Shown here piece after piece: positions 1 through 7,128 of a stretch of 14,441 nucleotides of DNA. The translations under genes were made by a program, and so were the position numbers. The notes under the pieces were generated by a model that was given only the letters and a program-made list of their open reading frames with translations, did no database searches and had not been told where the DNA came from. The first letter of the stretch is position 1. Each line of letters opens with the position of its first letter. The DNA comes from Firmicutes bacterium UBA3871 (GTDB lineage: Bacteria > Bacillota > Clostridia > Peptostreptococcales > Anaerovoracaceae), in NCBI GenBank assembly GCA_002392265.1, contig DGGP01000036.1, positions 1 to 14,441 of the forward strand. Reading direction: 5' to 3'.

Positions 1-2
1 TG

Positions 3-48
3 GGGACAGGCACCAAATTCGCCTTTTTTCTAATTTGGTGCCTGTCCC
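3..48. repeat. REP-like inverted repeat next to the RAYT transposase
   Basis: Positions 3-19 (GGGACAGGCACCAAATT) and 32-48 form a perfect 17-bp inverted repeat around a 12-nt T-rich loop. The core GGGGACAGG recurs in the same orientation at 91-99, directly beyond the transposase stop codon. The right arm recurs exactly at 1904-1920. Repeats with this core commonly accompany Y1-type REP-associated transposases in Firmicutes, and one lies beside it here. The element may continue left of the window. Confidence 0.8.
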
Positions 49-80
49 TAAATTCGACTTTTGTCCCTAAATTCGACTTT
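43..80. repeat. two tandem 19-bp repeats in the REP region
   Basis: The 19-mer TGTCCCTAAATTCGACTTT occurs at 43-61 and again, identically, at 62-80. The first copy includes the end of the REP right arm, so it probably arose by local slippage or duplication at the repeat edge. A further TTTGGG block and another GGGGACAGG core follow. Confidence 0.85.
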
Positions 81-101
81 TGGGAAGTTTGGGGACAGGT
101 C

Positions 102-860
102 TCAAATATTAACTTTATATATTATGGTGCGGCTCACTCCGGTGAGCCTTTCTATTTGCGAAACGGTAATTCCCAGGTCTCTCATCTCTCTGATGTAATC
201 ATTTCTTTTTTTTATGCTCATTTCCCTGATAATTGTCGGCGAAGACAGATTGAACTTATTGCACAGAAACTGTGCTACACGTTCATCACTCCCCCGAAGG
301 CATGTGTCAACATCCATTCCTATAATATCGTCTTCACAGCTCAGAAACTCATAAAAGGCATTGAATCCGCCCAGAATTTCCAATGCATACCCGGTTTCGA
401 CAAAACTTTTCTTTCCCTGCGCGCTTTCCCTGTAATCATCAAAGCTGCTCCAGGCATAAGCGTCAAAACGCGTAATATGGGCATTGTCGGGGTTTCTATG
501 GATGTACCTGAGCACGCTCAAGTAATAGCTTTGATCGTAAATTGCCTCACTTTTGAATCTTCCCTGAAAGAGCGACCCACTGCGCTCATATTTAAAATTA
601 AAGTAGGCCGCATAGCCCGCCGTAAGCTTGTGCATAAACTCGCTAAGGCAGTTTCCTTCATCTTTCACCAGCAGATGAACGTGGTTTGTCATCAAACAGT
701 AAGCATGCAGCTGCACGTCAAACTTCTCAACACACTCCGCAAGCATATCAATAAACTTCAACTTATCTCTGATATCCTCGAATACAATCTGACCGCCATT
801 CCCTTTAATCATTACGTGACTAAACTCTGCTTTGCTGTATTTTCTCGGTAACCTTGGCAT
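102..860 (-). CDS. REP-associated tyrosine transposase (RAYT, Y1/HUH family)
   Basis: This is a complete 252-aa Y1_Tnp-family protein, probably a single-strand DNA nuclease/transposase acting on REP-type hairpins. The N-terminus MPRLPRKYSK leads to the HUH metal motif H60-V61-H62 in MTNHVHLLV. The conserved SGSLFQGRFKS block is at about 94-104. YIHRNP at 119-124 probably supplies the catalytic Tyr119, by comparison with the family. Residues 226-250 resemble the DnaA-like helix-turn-helix found at the C-terminus of many such proteins (ITVSQIERLTGVSR). GGAGG lies 7 nt before the ATG, and a promoter is visible upstream. The stop codon is followed at once by GACCTGTCCCC, the repeat core. No frameshift or lost motif is seen, so the enzyme could be active. 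Family assignment is firm; mobility is not shown. Confidence 0.93.
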   Translation of the reverse strand: MPRLPRKYSKAEFSHVMIKGNGGQIVFEDIRDKLKFIDMLAECVEKFDVQLHAYCLMTNHVHLLVKDEGNCLSEFMHKLTAGYAAYFNFKYERSGSLFQGRFKSEAIYDQSYYLSVLRYIHRNPDNAHITRFDAYAWSSFDDYRESAQGKKSFVETGYALEILGGFNAFYEFLSCEDDIIGMDVDTCLRGSDERVAQFLCNKFNLSSPTIIREMSIKKRNDYIREMRDLGITVSQIERLTGVSRTIIYKVNI

Positions 861-912
861 AATATCCTCCTTTTGAAACTATTTTTTACCTTAATTTACC
901 AGTTGCATTCTT

Positions 913-941
913 ATTTTACATTTATTTCCAGATTCCGTCAA
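913..941 (-). promoter_or_regulatory. promoter of the RAYT transposase
   Basis: Read on the minus strand, TTGACG (936-941) is followed after 17 nt by TAAAAT (913-918). This is a good sigma-A-type match and gives a leader of roughly 45 nt before the transposase ATG. The transposase therefore probably does not depend on read-through from minD, whose terminator lies upstream. Confidence 0.7.
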
Positions 942-986
942 CTCTTTTTTTACATTTTTTTCCATAATCAGACCCATAACCACGCT

Positions 987-1010
987 CGCAACCGAACCCG
1001 CAACCAAACC
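987..1010. repeat. short 12-bp tandem repeat, G-rich on the minus strand
   Basis: CGCAACCGAACC (987-998) is followed directly by CGCAACCAAACC (999-1010), with one mismatch. On the minus strand this gives closely spaced GG and GGG runs. It lies between the minD terminator and the transposase promoter. No function can be assigned. Confidence 0.6.
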
Positions 1011-1013
1011 CAT

Positions 1014-1043
1014 AAAAAAACCGGCGCAAACTCCTGCGTCGGC
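1014..1043 (-). terminator. Rho-independent terminator after minD
   Basis: On the minus strand a stem (1036-1042 with 1021-1027, seven positions with one mismatch) and an 8-nt loop are followed by seven T residues (1020 down to 1014). It lies about 40 nt beyond the minD stop codon. It closes the minD transcript before the transposase promoter. Confidence 0.75.
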
Positions 1044-1054
1044 TAAAAACATCT

Positions 1055-1097
1055 CTATTTTATAATTCTATTTTATAATTCTATTTTATAATTCTAT
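1055..1097. repeat. three 13-bp tandem repeats across the minD stop codon
   Basis: CTATTTTATAATT occurs three times without interruption (1055-1067, 1068-1080, 1081-1093), followed by CTAT. The minD stop codon (1081-1083) lies at the edge of the third copy, so the last codons (ARIIK-like end, read RIIK) are encoded by the repeat. Because 13 is not a multiple of 3, units beyond the stop are read in other frames; all three frames stop within a few codons. Confidence 0.95.
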
Positions 1098-1800
1098 CCG
1101 CTATATTGTTGAAATTCTCGGTAATATAGCTGTCGCTCTTGCAAACGATCGGCACACCGTTGTTTGCGGCGATCATAATATTCTCGTCGTACTGGATAAA
1201 TCCGTAAAGCTCGGACTTTATCATCTCGTTTATTTCGCTCACCGTCGGTGCCAAACCGGCGCTCATTACTTCGCCAATCACCTTGTTCACTACGTAGCCA
1301 CGCTCCGTAATGCCCAGCTGGGCAAGGGCTGAGTCAGCCATATCAGCATCGCGTAAGGCTGCGTACTCCGGCACTGTCACAAGCACCGCACTGTCTGCGC
1401 CCGCTGCAGCAAGCACAAAGCCGTCGTCTATGCCGGACGGTGAGTCTATCAGCACATAGTCGAAGCTTGCCTTCAGCTTGTCGCAGAGGACTTGCATGTG
1501 GAGCGGCGTGATGTTGCCGTCGTCGCGGTGTGGCGGTGAAGGCATCAGATAGAGGTTGTCGAAGCGCTTGTCTCTGATCAGAGACTGCTTGATCCGACAC
1601 ACTCCGCTTACTGCGTCGGAAACGTCGTAGACCACGTTGTTTTCTAGGCCGAGATACAGATCGAGGTTTCGAACGCCCATATCCATGTCTATTAAAGCTA
1701 CGCTGTAGCCCCGAAGTGCCAGAACGGCGCCGAGATTGGTCACGAAGACGCTTTTCCCCGTGCCACCCTTTCCTGAAGCTATCACGATTACTTTACCCAT
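1081..1800 (-). CDS. minD: MinD-like septum-site ATPase lacking the C-terminal membrane helix
   Basis: This 239-aa ParA/MinD-family ATPase has the deviant Walker A motif SGKGGTGKS (9-17) with signature Lys11 and Lys16. The MinD hallmark DMDMGVRNLDLYLGLE is at 38-53, and Walker B with its continuation is DSPSGIDDG (119-127). PEYAALRDADM at 144-154 also matches MinD. In the family, ATP-bound MinD dimers sit on the membrane, recruit MinC and restrict FtsZ assembly. The usual length is about 265-270 aa, and the protein normally ends in an amphipathic membrane-targeting helix. This one stops after YITENFNNIADRIIK, about 25-30 residues early. AGGAG lies 7 nt before the ATG. The gene follows mrdA, as in the common mre-min cluster, but minC and minE are not visible. 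A divergent MinD-type orphan is the main alternative. Confidence 0.85.
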   Translation of the reverse strand: MGKVIVIASGKGGTGKSVFVTNLGAVLALRGYSVALIDMDMGVRNLDLYLGLENNVVYDVSDAVSGVCRIKQSLIRDKRFDNLYLMPSPPHRDDGNITPLHMQVLCDKLKASFDYVLIDSPSGIDDGFVLAAAGADSAVLVTVPEYAALRDADMADSALAQLGITERGYVVNKVIGEVMSAGLAPTVSEINEMIKSELYGFIQYDENIMIAANNGVPIVCKSDSYITENFNNIADRIIK

Positions 1801-1834
1801 AAGATTTCTCCTGAACTATTTTTTCAATGCTAAC

Positions 1835-1843
1835 ATTATACCA
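1835..1843 (-). promoter_or_regulatory. extended -10 promoter of minD
   Basis: On the minus strand TGGTATAAT (1843 down to 1835) is a perfect TGnTATAAT extended -10 element. No good -35 is present, which this promoter class tolerates. The predicted start leaves a leader of about 27 nt before the minD ATG. It suggests that minD is transcribed apart from mrdA. Confidence 0.65.
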
Positions 1844-1875
1844 TAGCACGCGCAAATTTAGCCTGTTTTTTTTCG

Positions 1876-1921
1876 GACCTGTCCCAAAATTAGAAAAAAT
1901 TCCAATTTGGTGCCTGTCCCC
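1876..1921. repeat. second REP-like repeat between mrdA and minD
   Basis: AATTTGGTGCCTGTCCCC (1904-1921) repeats the right arm of the left-end element exactly over 17 bp (32-48), in the same orientation. A second, partial core GGACCTGTCCC lies at 1876-1886. Unlike the left copy, this one is not a perfect inverted repeat. It directly abuts the mrdA stop codon. Confidence 0.8.
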
Positions 1922-1926
1922 AAATT
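1894..1926 (-). terminator. possible mrdA terminator formed by the REP sequence
   Basis: Right at the mrdA stop codon, minus-strand AATTTGG (1926 down to 1920) can pair with CCAAATT (1910 down to 1904) around a 9-nt loop. Six T residues (1899 down to 1894) follow after four further bases. The stem is AT-rich and the T run is slightly displaced, so this would be a weak terminator. If it works, the REP element supplies the end of the rod-shape operon. Confidence 0.45.
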
Positions 1927-4670
1927 CACCTGAGCTGGGTGGTTAGTGCGAAGTCGGTATAACTTTTATTGAGCTGAAGGTATTTGCCGATTACTTCGCG
2001 CACTGCCGGTGCTGCGTAGCCTCCAGTACCGCCCTGGAACACTAGGCAGGCAACGGCGATTTTCGGATTCTCGGCAGGTGCGAGGGCGATTACCCACGCA
2101 AAGTTGTCGTATTCCGATTTCCACTGGTTGATTCTGGCCTGGTTCACACTGCCGCCGGAAAGGTTGATAACAGCCTGATCGACCGCAGCGTTACGGTTTG
2201 AATATCTGTCCGCTTCCTCGGTCATCAGACGCTTCATTTCGTCCTCGACCATATCCCAGGTAAGCGAGCTGTTTAGCTGCTTCAGGTGCTCCTGAATATA
2301 TACTGTCTCGTCAGCCGGCTGGATTACGCCCGACTTTTCGGCCGTTCCCGTCTTTGCCGCAACGCTGACAGGGAAGCCGCCGAACACGCCGCGAAGCGAA
2401 CCCTTGCTGCCTGTTGCAACGAGCTTCATTCCATCGATTATGTCATTTAAATGCTCCTCGGAAATGTCAACCTGAACAGGCTCGCCTTTCTGAGTGTGAC
2501 CCTTGCCTTCTATGCTTTTAACCACAGAAACCTGATTTCGCAGACCGCCGTTACCGATTGTAGCGGCATAGTTTGCCATCTGAAGTGGCGTATAGGAATT
2601 TTCGCCCTGTCCGATAGCGATATTCAGCTCATCACCGAGAGTCCACTGCGCCTGGTTGAAATAACTGAACTTGCAAAGATCCGCAACCTTTTCGACTTCG
2701 CTGTCCATGATACCGCACGCCGGAAGTCTTTCGATGATTTCCGTACGCGAAGGATTCTCCTCCGCCCAGTTCACGATTTCCGTCGCATAGTCGTTCAAAA
2801 GAGTCTTGTCTTTGCAGACCTCAGGCTTGAAATAGTCCGCGGCATTCCAGACCAGAACATTCTTGAGAGCTGCCTTTGTGCGCTCCATCTTCTTTTCAGC
2901 CGACGGAACGCTGGTAATTGTCTCTGTAATCTCAATTCCGGTATTAAGACCCAGACCGTACTGCTGCGCATATTCCATGATCTTGTCAATGTTCATTTCA
3001 TATCCGAGCGATTTGCCTGTATAGTGGTCCTTTCCGGTCGCAACATCGTAGAAATAGTAATTGCACGAAACCTCGAGAGCATGCGCAAGATCGAGGTAGC
3101 CGTGACTGCCGCGGCTGCGGTTCCAAATCAGACAGCCGTAGGTCCTGTTTCCGACCTGAATGTAGCCGCCGTCATAGAGCTTTTTCGAAGGATCGAGCCC
3201 TGCCGCAAGCGCAGCTGTTGCCGTAACCGGCTTGAACGTCGAACCCGGCTGTACCGCAGTACGACAAGCAATATTGTAAAGAGGCGCAGGCGAAAGAGCA
3301 TCGCGCAGATTTTTGCGCTGCAGCGTTGCCCAGTCGGCACTGCTGATACCGGTCGCGAACAGATTCGGGTCGTAGTCGGGATAGCTGGCCATAGCAAGCA
3401 CATCGCCCGTCTCAACCTCCACCGCCACGATAGCGCCCACATTTGCATTTTTGTAAGCCGTGCCATACTTGTAGCTGCCGTACTCACTTGTGAACGTGCC
3501 CGCAGTCTGTATTGCGTTAAGCTGGCGCTCAAGCGCATCTTCGGCAGTCTGCTGCAAGTCGAGGTCGATGGTGAGATATACGTTGTCGCCCTTTTTCGGC
3601 TCGGAATAGCTGACTTCACGAACAAATTCGCCATAGGCGTTGACCTGTACCACGCGCACGCCGTCGCTGCCCTTCAGCGTCGATTCGAACACGCTCTCAA
3701 TACCGTCCTGACCGACAAGGTCGTTACTGTTGTAGCCCAGCTCGTCGACATAGTGAGCCTTGTCGCGCTCACTGATTTTGCCGAGGTACCCTACTATATG
3801 GGACGCTGCATTGCCGTTTGGATAGTACCTGATGGTATCCGATACGGCTTCTACCCCCGGCAGCGAATCGCTCATTTCCTCGAGCATTATGATGGTTCTG
3901 TCGGAAACATCGGTCGCAATTGTCGCAGGCAGGTACTTACTGTATCCGAGCGAGGCAATTCCATTGCGAACTACGAGAATTTTACGTTTTTCATCAATGG
4001 AATAATCATCTGAAACCTCGTATTTTTCGCAAAGTGCATTGAAAGCCTCCTCGGCAGACATCTCATAGTCGAGGTGGAACTTTCCCAGAAAGCTTTCTTT
4101 ATCGAGATCGTAGGTGTATTTCATGTTTTTGACGGAAATCGGAGGATAAAAACCGTAAACCGTCTGCATTTCCGCCTGGGCATCGTACTTTGAAAGACCT
4201 TCGTCGATTTCGTATTTTTTACGCAGGAAATTGAACGCCTGCTCGGCGGTATAATAGGTCGGAATACCCTGCTGAGAAAGCCATTCGTTTATCTGTCTCT
4301 GATAGGTGTATTCGTACCTGTTTCCCGTGATAATAATCGGGAATTCATCATAATATGTATCTCCGTTTGCCTCCATAATTTTTATGGTCTCGTGAGCAAT
4401 ACGGTTGATTTCATCGTTTTTAAGATTTGATGCGTCAAATGTAACGGCAAAGGTCTGCATATTTCCCGCAATTACCCTGCCGTATCTGTCGAGGATTTCG
4501 CCTCTCGGAGCGGATGTGTATATGCTCTTTTCGGAAATCTGAGTGGCATATGTCTCCCATTCCTCGTTTTCTACCACAGAAAGTACAAATAACCTGATAG
4601 CAAGCACTGCCATCAGGATAATCATGATTGTTACCATTTGATAATATCTTGAGTTTAGGATATTCTTCAT
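1926..4670 (-). CDS. mrdA: penicillin-binding protein 2 (elongation-specific transpeptidase)
   Basis: This is a class B PBP of the PBP2/MrdA group, 914 aa. It cross-links peptidoglycan during side-wall elongation, working with RodA and the MreBCD complex. A single membrane anchor spans about 11-33. The dimerisation/pedestal region starts at RGEILDRYGRVIAGN (56-70). The transpeptidase domain has the nucleophile motif S477-T-F-K480, the S535-C-N537 motif and K773-T-G-T776. It is longer than typical rod PBP2 proteins (roughly 600-750 aa). Extra length lies in the pedestal, where a segment is duplicated (141-158 and 205-222), and in a helical insertion of about 75 residues after the KTG motif (about 782-855). 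The start codon overlaps the mreD stop by 4 nt (ATGA), so translational coupling is likely. All catalytic motifs are intact. Confidence 0.93.
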   Translation of the reverse strand: MKNILNSRYYQMVTIMIILMAVLAIRLFVLSVVENEEWETYATQISEKSIYTSAPRGEILDRYGRVIAGNMQTFAVTFDASNLKNDEINRIAHETIKIMEANGDTYYDEFPIIITGNRYEYTYQRQINEWLSQQGIPTYYTAEQAFNFLRKKYEIDEGLSKYDAQAEMQTVYGFYPPISVKNMKYTYDLDKESFLGKFHLDYEMSAEEAFNALCEKYEVSDDYSIDEKRKILVVRNGIASLGYSKYLPATIATDVSDRTIIMLEEMSDSLPGVEAVSDTIRYYPNGNAASHIVGYLGKISERDKAHYVDELGYNSNDLVGQDGIESVFESTLKGSDGVRVVQVNAYGEFVREVSYSEPKKGDNVYLTIDLDLQQTAEDALERQLNAIQTAGTFTSEYGSYKYGTAYKNANVGAIVAVEVETGDVLAMASYPDYDPNLFATGISSADWATLQRKNLRDALSPAPLYNIACRTAVQPGSTFKPVTATAALAAGLDPSKKLYDGGYIQVGNRTYGCLIWNRSRGSHGYLDLAHALEVSCNYYFYDVATGKDHYTGKSLGYEMNIDKIMEYAQQYGLGLNTGIEITETITSVPSAEKKMERTKAALKNVLVWNAADYFKPEVCKDKTLLNDYATEIVNWAEENPSRTEIIERLPACGIMDSEVEKVADLCKFSYFNQAQWTLGDELNIAIGQGENSYTPLQMANYAATIGNGGLRNQVSVVKSIEGKGHTQKGEPVQVDISEEHLNDIIDGMKLVATGSKGSLRGVFGGFPVSVAAKTGTAEKSGVIQPADETVYIQEHLKQLNSSLTWDMVEDEMKRLMTEEADRYSNRNAAVDQAVINLSGGSVNQARINQWKSEYDNFAWVIALAPAENPKIAVACLVFQGGTGGYAAPAVREVIGKYLQLNKSYTDFALTTQLR

Positions 4671-5167
4671 TGATAAAATCTGTCCCTTCTGTGTTTAATA
4701 ACCCTGCGGATTACTACAGCATAGAGAATGCTGACGAAAACGGCGTTCCATGCAATTTCAAGCGGCTGGCATTTAAGCATGGTCATAATGGACGTTTTAT
4801 CGCCGAGCAGCCAGTATGAGCACCATGTCAGGAAATTAAATCCAAAGGTGCCGAATACCGTCATCATGAGCACTGTTCCGATGTTTTCTTTATTGAGGAT
4901 TTCGCGTGAAAACATAACGCAGAGCGCGAGCACAAAATACCACATCGCCGATATGCCGACATAAGGCATATAACAAATATCGTACAACAGTCCAAAAACT
5001 ACTCCCAGAACTATGCCGAAATTGTCCTGATCGTAGAGAAATGCAAAGACAATAACGAGGCAAAGTATCATGTTAGGAGTAGTTCCTAATATTGCTACCA
5101 GGTTCAGCAGACTGGCCTGGCAAAGAAAAGCCAGGAAAAATATCAGTGTTGCAAGTCTGTAGTTCAT
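4667..5167 (-). CDS. mreD: rod shape-determining protein MreD
   Basis: This 166-aa protein is strongly hydrophobic, with five or six predicted membrane segments and a basic C-terminus (VIRRVIKHRRDR). Length, topology and position between mreC and mrdA identify it as MreD, the integral membrane member of the MreBCD elongation complex. The sequence alone is weakly conserved, as is usual for this family. It overlaps mreC by 4 nt at its start and mrdA by 4 nt at its end, both as ATGA. No strong Shine-Dalgarno sequence precedes the ATG, which fits translational coupling to mreC. Confidence 0.88.
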   Translation of the reverse strand: MNYRLATLIFFLAFLCQASLLNLVAILGTTPNMILCLVIVFAFLYDQDNFGIVLGVVFGLLYDICYMPYVGISAMWYFVLALCVMFSREILNKENIGTVLMMTVFGTFGFNFLTWCSYWLLGDKTSIMTMLKCQPLEIAWNAVFVSILYAVVIRRVIKHRRDRFYQ

Positions 5168-5982
5168 AGCAGCACCATTACTTTCTTCAGGCTGTTGAAT
5201 ACCACAAGCGGCTCAACTTCAATGGTTTTCAGCTGTGTGTCCTTGTTAAAGTTGATGCTTCTGACAGTTCCGATTTCTATGCCTACCGGGTAAAGACCGA
5301 TTCCCGATGCAATCAGCGTATCGCCCTCGTTAATTTCGGCATCGCCCTCAAAGGTGTAGCCTGACATCATTCCGTTTCCGTTACCGGATACTATGCCCAT
5401 TACATTCATATCCCTGAGGACCATGAAGGCCACGTTACTGTCGGTATCAATTATGGATACAACCTTTGAAAAGCCATTTCCCGAATCGATTACCTTTCCG
5501 ACCAGTCCCTCGCCGCTTAGTACTATCGCATCCTTTTCAATGCCGCTTTCGGTTCCCCTGTCAATCGTAAAGATATTGAAATAGTGGGAGCCGTCAATAG
5601 CTATAATGTTTGCGACAACGCCGGTATATTCAGAGCCGCTCGGAACGTAATTGAGCGCAGCATAGAGATTTCTCAGCTCCTCCAGCTCCTCCTGCTGCAG
5701 CTTTAATCTGATGTTTTCATTTTTAAGCCTTGCTATTTCATCGCGCAGCTCTTCGTTTTCCTTCACTACGGACCTGAATCCGATCAGACCCTCGGCGTCC
5801 TTTTGGAATCTGCCGACAACCTGCGTTAAAGGTTTTTGGACAACAGAATTAGCAGTCTGAACACCGCTGCTCACGATGCCCAGATTGCCCCTCGTGTACG
5901 ATATTAAAGTTATTATACAAAACACTAAAATCACTGATGCAACTACCATCAGGAGTTTGTGATTTCTAAACCAATTTAACAT
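5164..5982 (-). CDS. mreC: rod shape-determining protein MreC
   Basis: This 272-aa protein has a short cytoplasmic N-terminus and one membrane segment at about 9-29. A coiled coil rich in E, L, K and R follows at about 70-110 (ENEELRDEIARLKNEN). A beta-rich extracytoplasmic domain then runs to the C-terminus, with the MreC-typical stretches IDRGTESGI (140-148), GEGLVGKV (157-164) and ASGIGLYPVGIEIG (225-238). MreC dimers link the cytoplasmic MreB filament to the PBP2/RodA synthase. The ATG lies only 5 nt after the mreB stop, with a weak purine-rich site (AGAAAAG) inside the mreB end, so coupling to mreB translation is likely. The gene overlaps mreD by 4 nt. Confidence 0.93.
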   Translation of the reverse strand: MLNWFRNHKLLMVVASVILVFCIITLISYTRGNLGIVSSGVQTANSVVQKPLTQVVGRFQKDAEGLIGFRSVVKENEELRDEIARLKNENIRLKLQQEELEELRNLYAALNYVPSGSEYTGVVANIIAIDGSHYFNIFTIDRGTESGIEKDAIVLSGEGLVGKVIDSGNGFSKVVSIIDTDSNVAFMVLRDMNVMGIVSGNGNGMMSGYTFEGDAEINEGDTLIASGIGLYPVGIEIGTVRSINFNKDTQLKTIEVEPLVVFNSLKKVMVLL

Positions 5983-5987
5983 CTTTT

Positions 5988-7037
5988 CTATCTGTACTTT
6001 TGCTGAAGCTTGTTGCTGGCATATCTCTTCAGCTTTTCAACATCCTTCAGGCTGATGCCTGTTCCGAGTGCCACTGCTTCGAATGCATTTTCAGCAAGCT
6101 CAACATGCATGCCGGTCTGCTCTTCAATCAGAGCGTCAAGGCCTTTGATCATACCGCCGCCACCCGAAAGCACCAGACCGTTTAATGTGATGTCCGCTGC
6201 GATCTCAGGAGGTGCCTTTTCAAGTGTGGACTTGATACCGTCAACTACGATATCGACAGATTCCTGAAGAGCGTAGAAGAGGTCGCGGCTGGAAACCTGA
6301 ATGACCTTCGGAAGGCCTGTCGCCAGATCTCTGCCTCTGGCTTCCATAGTTTCGAGCATCTCGCCACCCTCGGAGTCGTGTGGCACCATAGCACAGCCGA
6401 TGTTGATCTTCAGCTCCTCCGCAGTTCTTTCGCCGATCAAAAGACCGTAAGCCTTTCTCATGTAAGCCACAATCGCCTCATTGAATTTGTCGCCGGCGTG
6501 ACGGATTGAAGTCGAAGCAACGATGCCGCCAAGCGCTATAATAGCGATGTCGGTGGTACCGCCGCCAATGTCCACAACCATGCAGCCCATAGGCTCATCA
6601 ATAGGCAGTCCGCAGCCGATTGCCGCTGCCATAGGCTCTTCGAGTATATATACCTCTCTGGCTCCCATAGCTCTGACTACTTCTTCTACCGCGCGCTTTT
6701 CTACTTCTGTAACGCCGCTCGGTACGCCTACCACTACTCTGAGTTTTGTGCTTCTATTTTTCGAGAGAGCTCTTGCGATAAACTCCTTGAGCATCTCTGC
6801 GGTCATATCGAAATCGGAAATAACTCCGTCCTGAAGCGGTCTGACAACAGTGATGCTGTCAGGCGCCTTTCCGAGCATCTGCTTTGCAGGTACTCCGACT
6901 GCTATGATTTTGCCGGAGTAATTGTCTCTCGCAATTACAGACGGCTCATTTACTACAATTCCCTTGTCTACAATATAGATGAGCGTATTAGCTGTACCCA
7001 AATCTATACCCATGTCCTTTGTAAATCCAAAAAACAT
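5988..7037 (-). CDS. mreB: cell shape actin homologue MreB
   Basis: This is a bacterial actin of 349 aa. It polymerises with ATP on the inner membrane face and guides side-wall synthesis by MreC, MreD and PBP2. It has the phosphate-1 loop GIDLGTANTLIY (10-21), the phosphate-2 loop VVDIGGGTTDIAII (154-167) and the adenosine motif LSGGGGMIKG (290-299). LEEPMAAAIG (132-141) is also typical. The open frame extends five codons upstream to a TTG at 7050-7052, but that stretch contains the GGAGG site. GGAGG lies 8 nt before the ATG at 7035-7037, so the ATG is chosen. The N-terminus MFFGFTKDMGIDLG is normal for the family. It is the first gene of the rod-shape operon, with a strong promoter directly upstream. 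Confidence 0.96.
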   Translation of the reverse strand: MFFGFTKDMGIDLGTANTLIYIVDKGIVVNEPSVIARDNYSGKIIAVGVPAKQMLGKAPDSITVVRPLQDGVISDFDMTAEMLKEFIARALSKNRSTKLRVVVGVPSGVTEVEKRAVEEVVRAMGAREVYILEEPMAAAIGCGLPIDEPMGCMVVDIGGGTTDIAIIALGGIVASTSIRHAGDKFNEAIVAYMRKAYGLLIGERTAEELKINIGCAMVPHDSEGGEMLETMEARGRDLATGLPKVIQVSSRDLFYALQESVDIVVDGIKSTLEKAPPEIAADITLNGLVLSGGGGMIKGLDALIEEQTGMHVELAENAFEAVALGTGISLKDVEKLKRYASNKLQQKYR

Positions 7038-7095
7038 ATAGTTTGCCTCCAATTTTTCATAATTATAATAAGTTATGTACCCAACCCGAACTATT

Positions 7096-7124
7096 ATTAT
7101 AGCATTATATTATCCCTTTTGCAA
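7096..7124 (-). promoter_or_regulatory. promoter of the mreBCD-mrdA operon
   Basis: On the minus strand TTGCAA (7119-7124) is followed after 17 nt by TATAAT (7096-7101), a near-consensus sigma-A promoter. It begins only 5 nt after the prfC stop codon. No terminator hairpin separates prfC from mreB, so some prfC read-through into mreB is also possible. The leader is about 50 nt. Confidence 0.78.
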
Positions 7125-7128
7125 TTGC

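Noticed and set aside
1..101. CRISPR array at the left end
   Set aside because: The repeats are few, adjacent and without unique spacers; they fit a REP element.
156..851. 231-aa open frame on the plus strand
   Set aside because: It is the reverse of the RAYT transposase gene and shows no protein family features.
1801..1925. Remnant of minC between mrdA and minD
   Set aside because: The 125 bp hold the REP repeat, a promoter and a ribosome binding site; no frame resembles MinC.
2451..4013. 520-aa open frame on the plus strand
   Set aside because: It is antisense to mrdA, whose full domain set and motifs are on the minus strand; no ribosome binding site or family resemblance.
7038..7052. 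Upstream TTG start for mreB
   Set aside because: The five extra codons contain the GGAGG site of the ATG at 7035-7037, and the ATG gives the normal MreB N-terminus.
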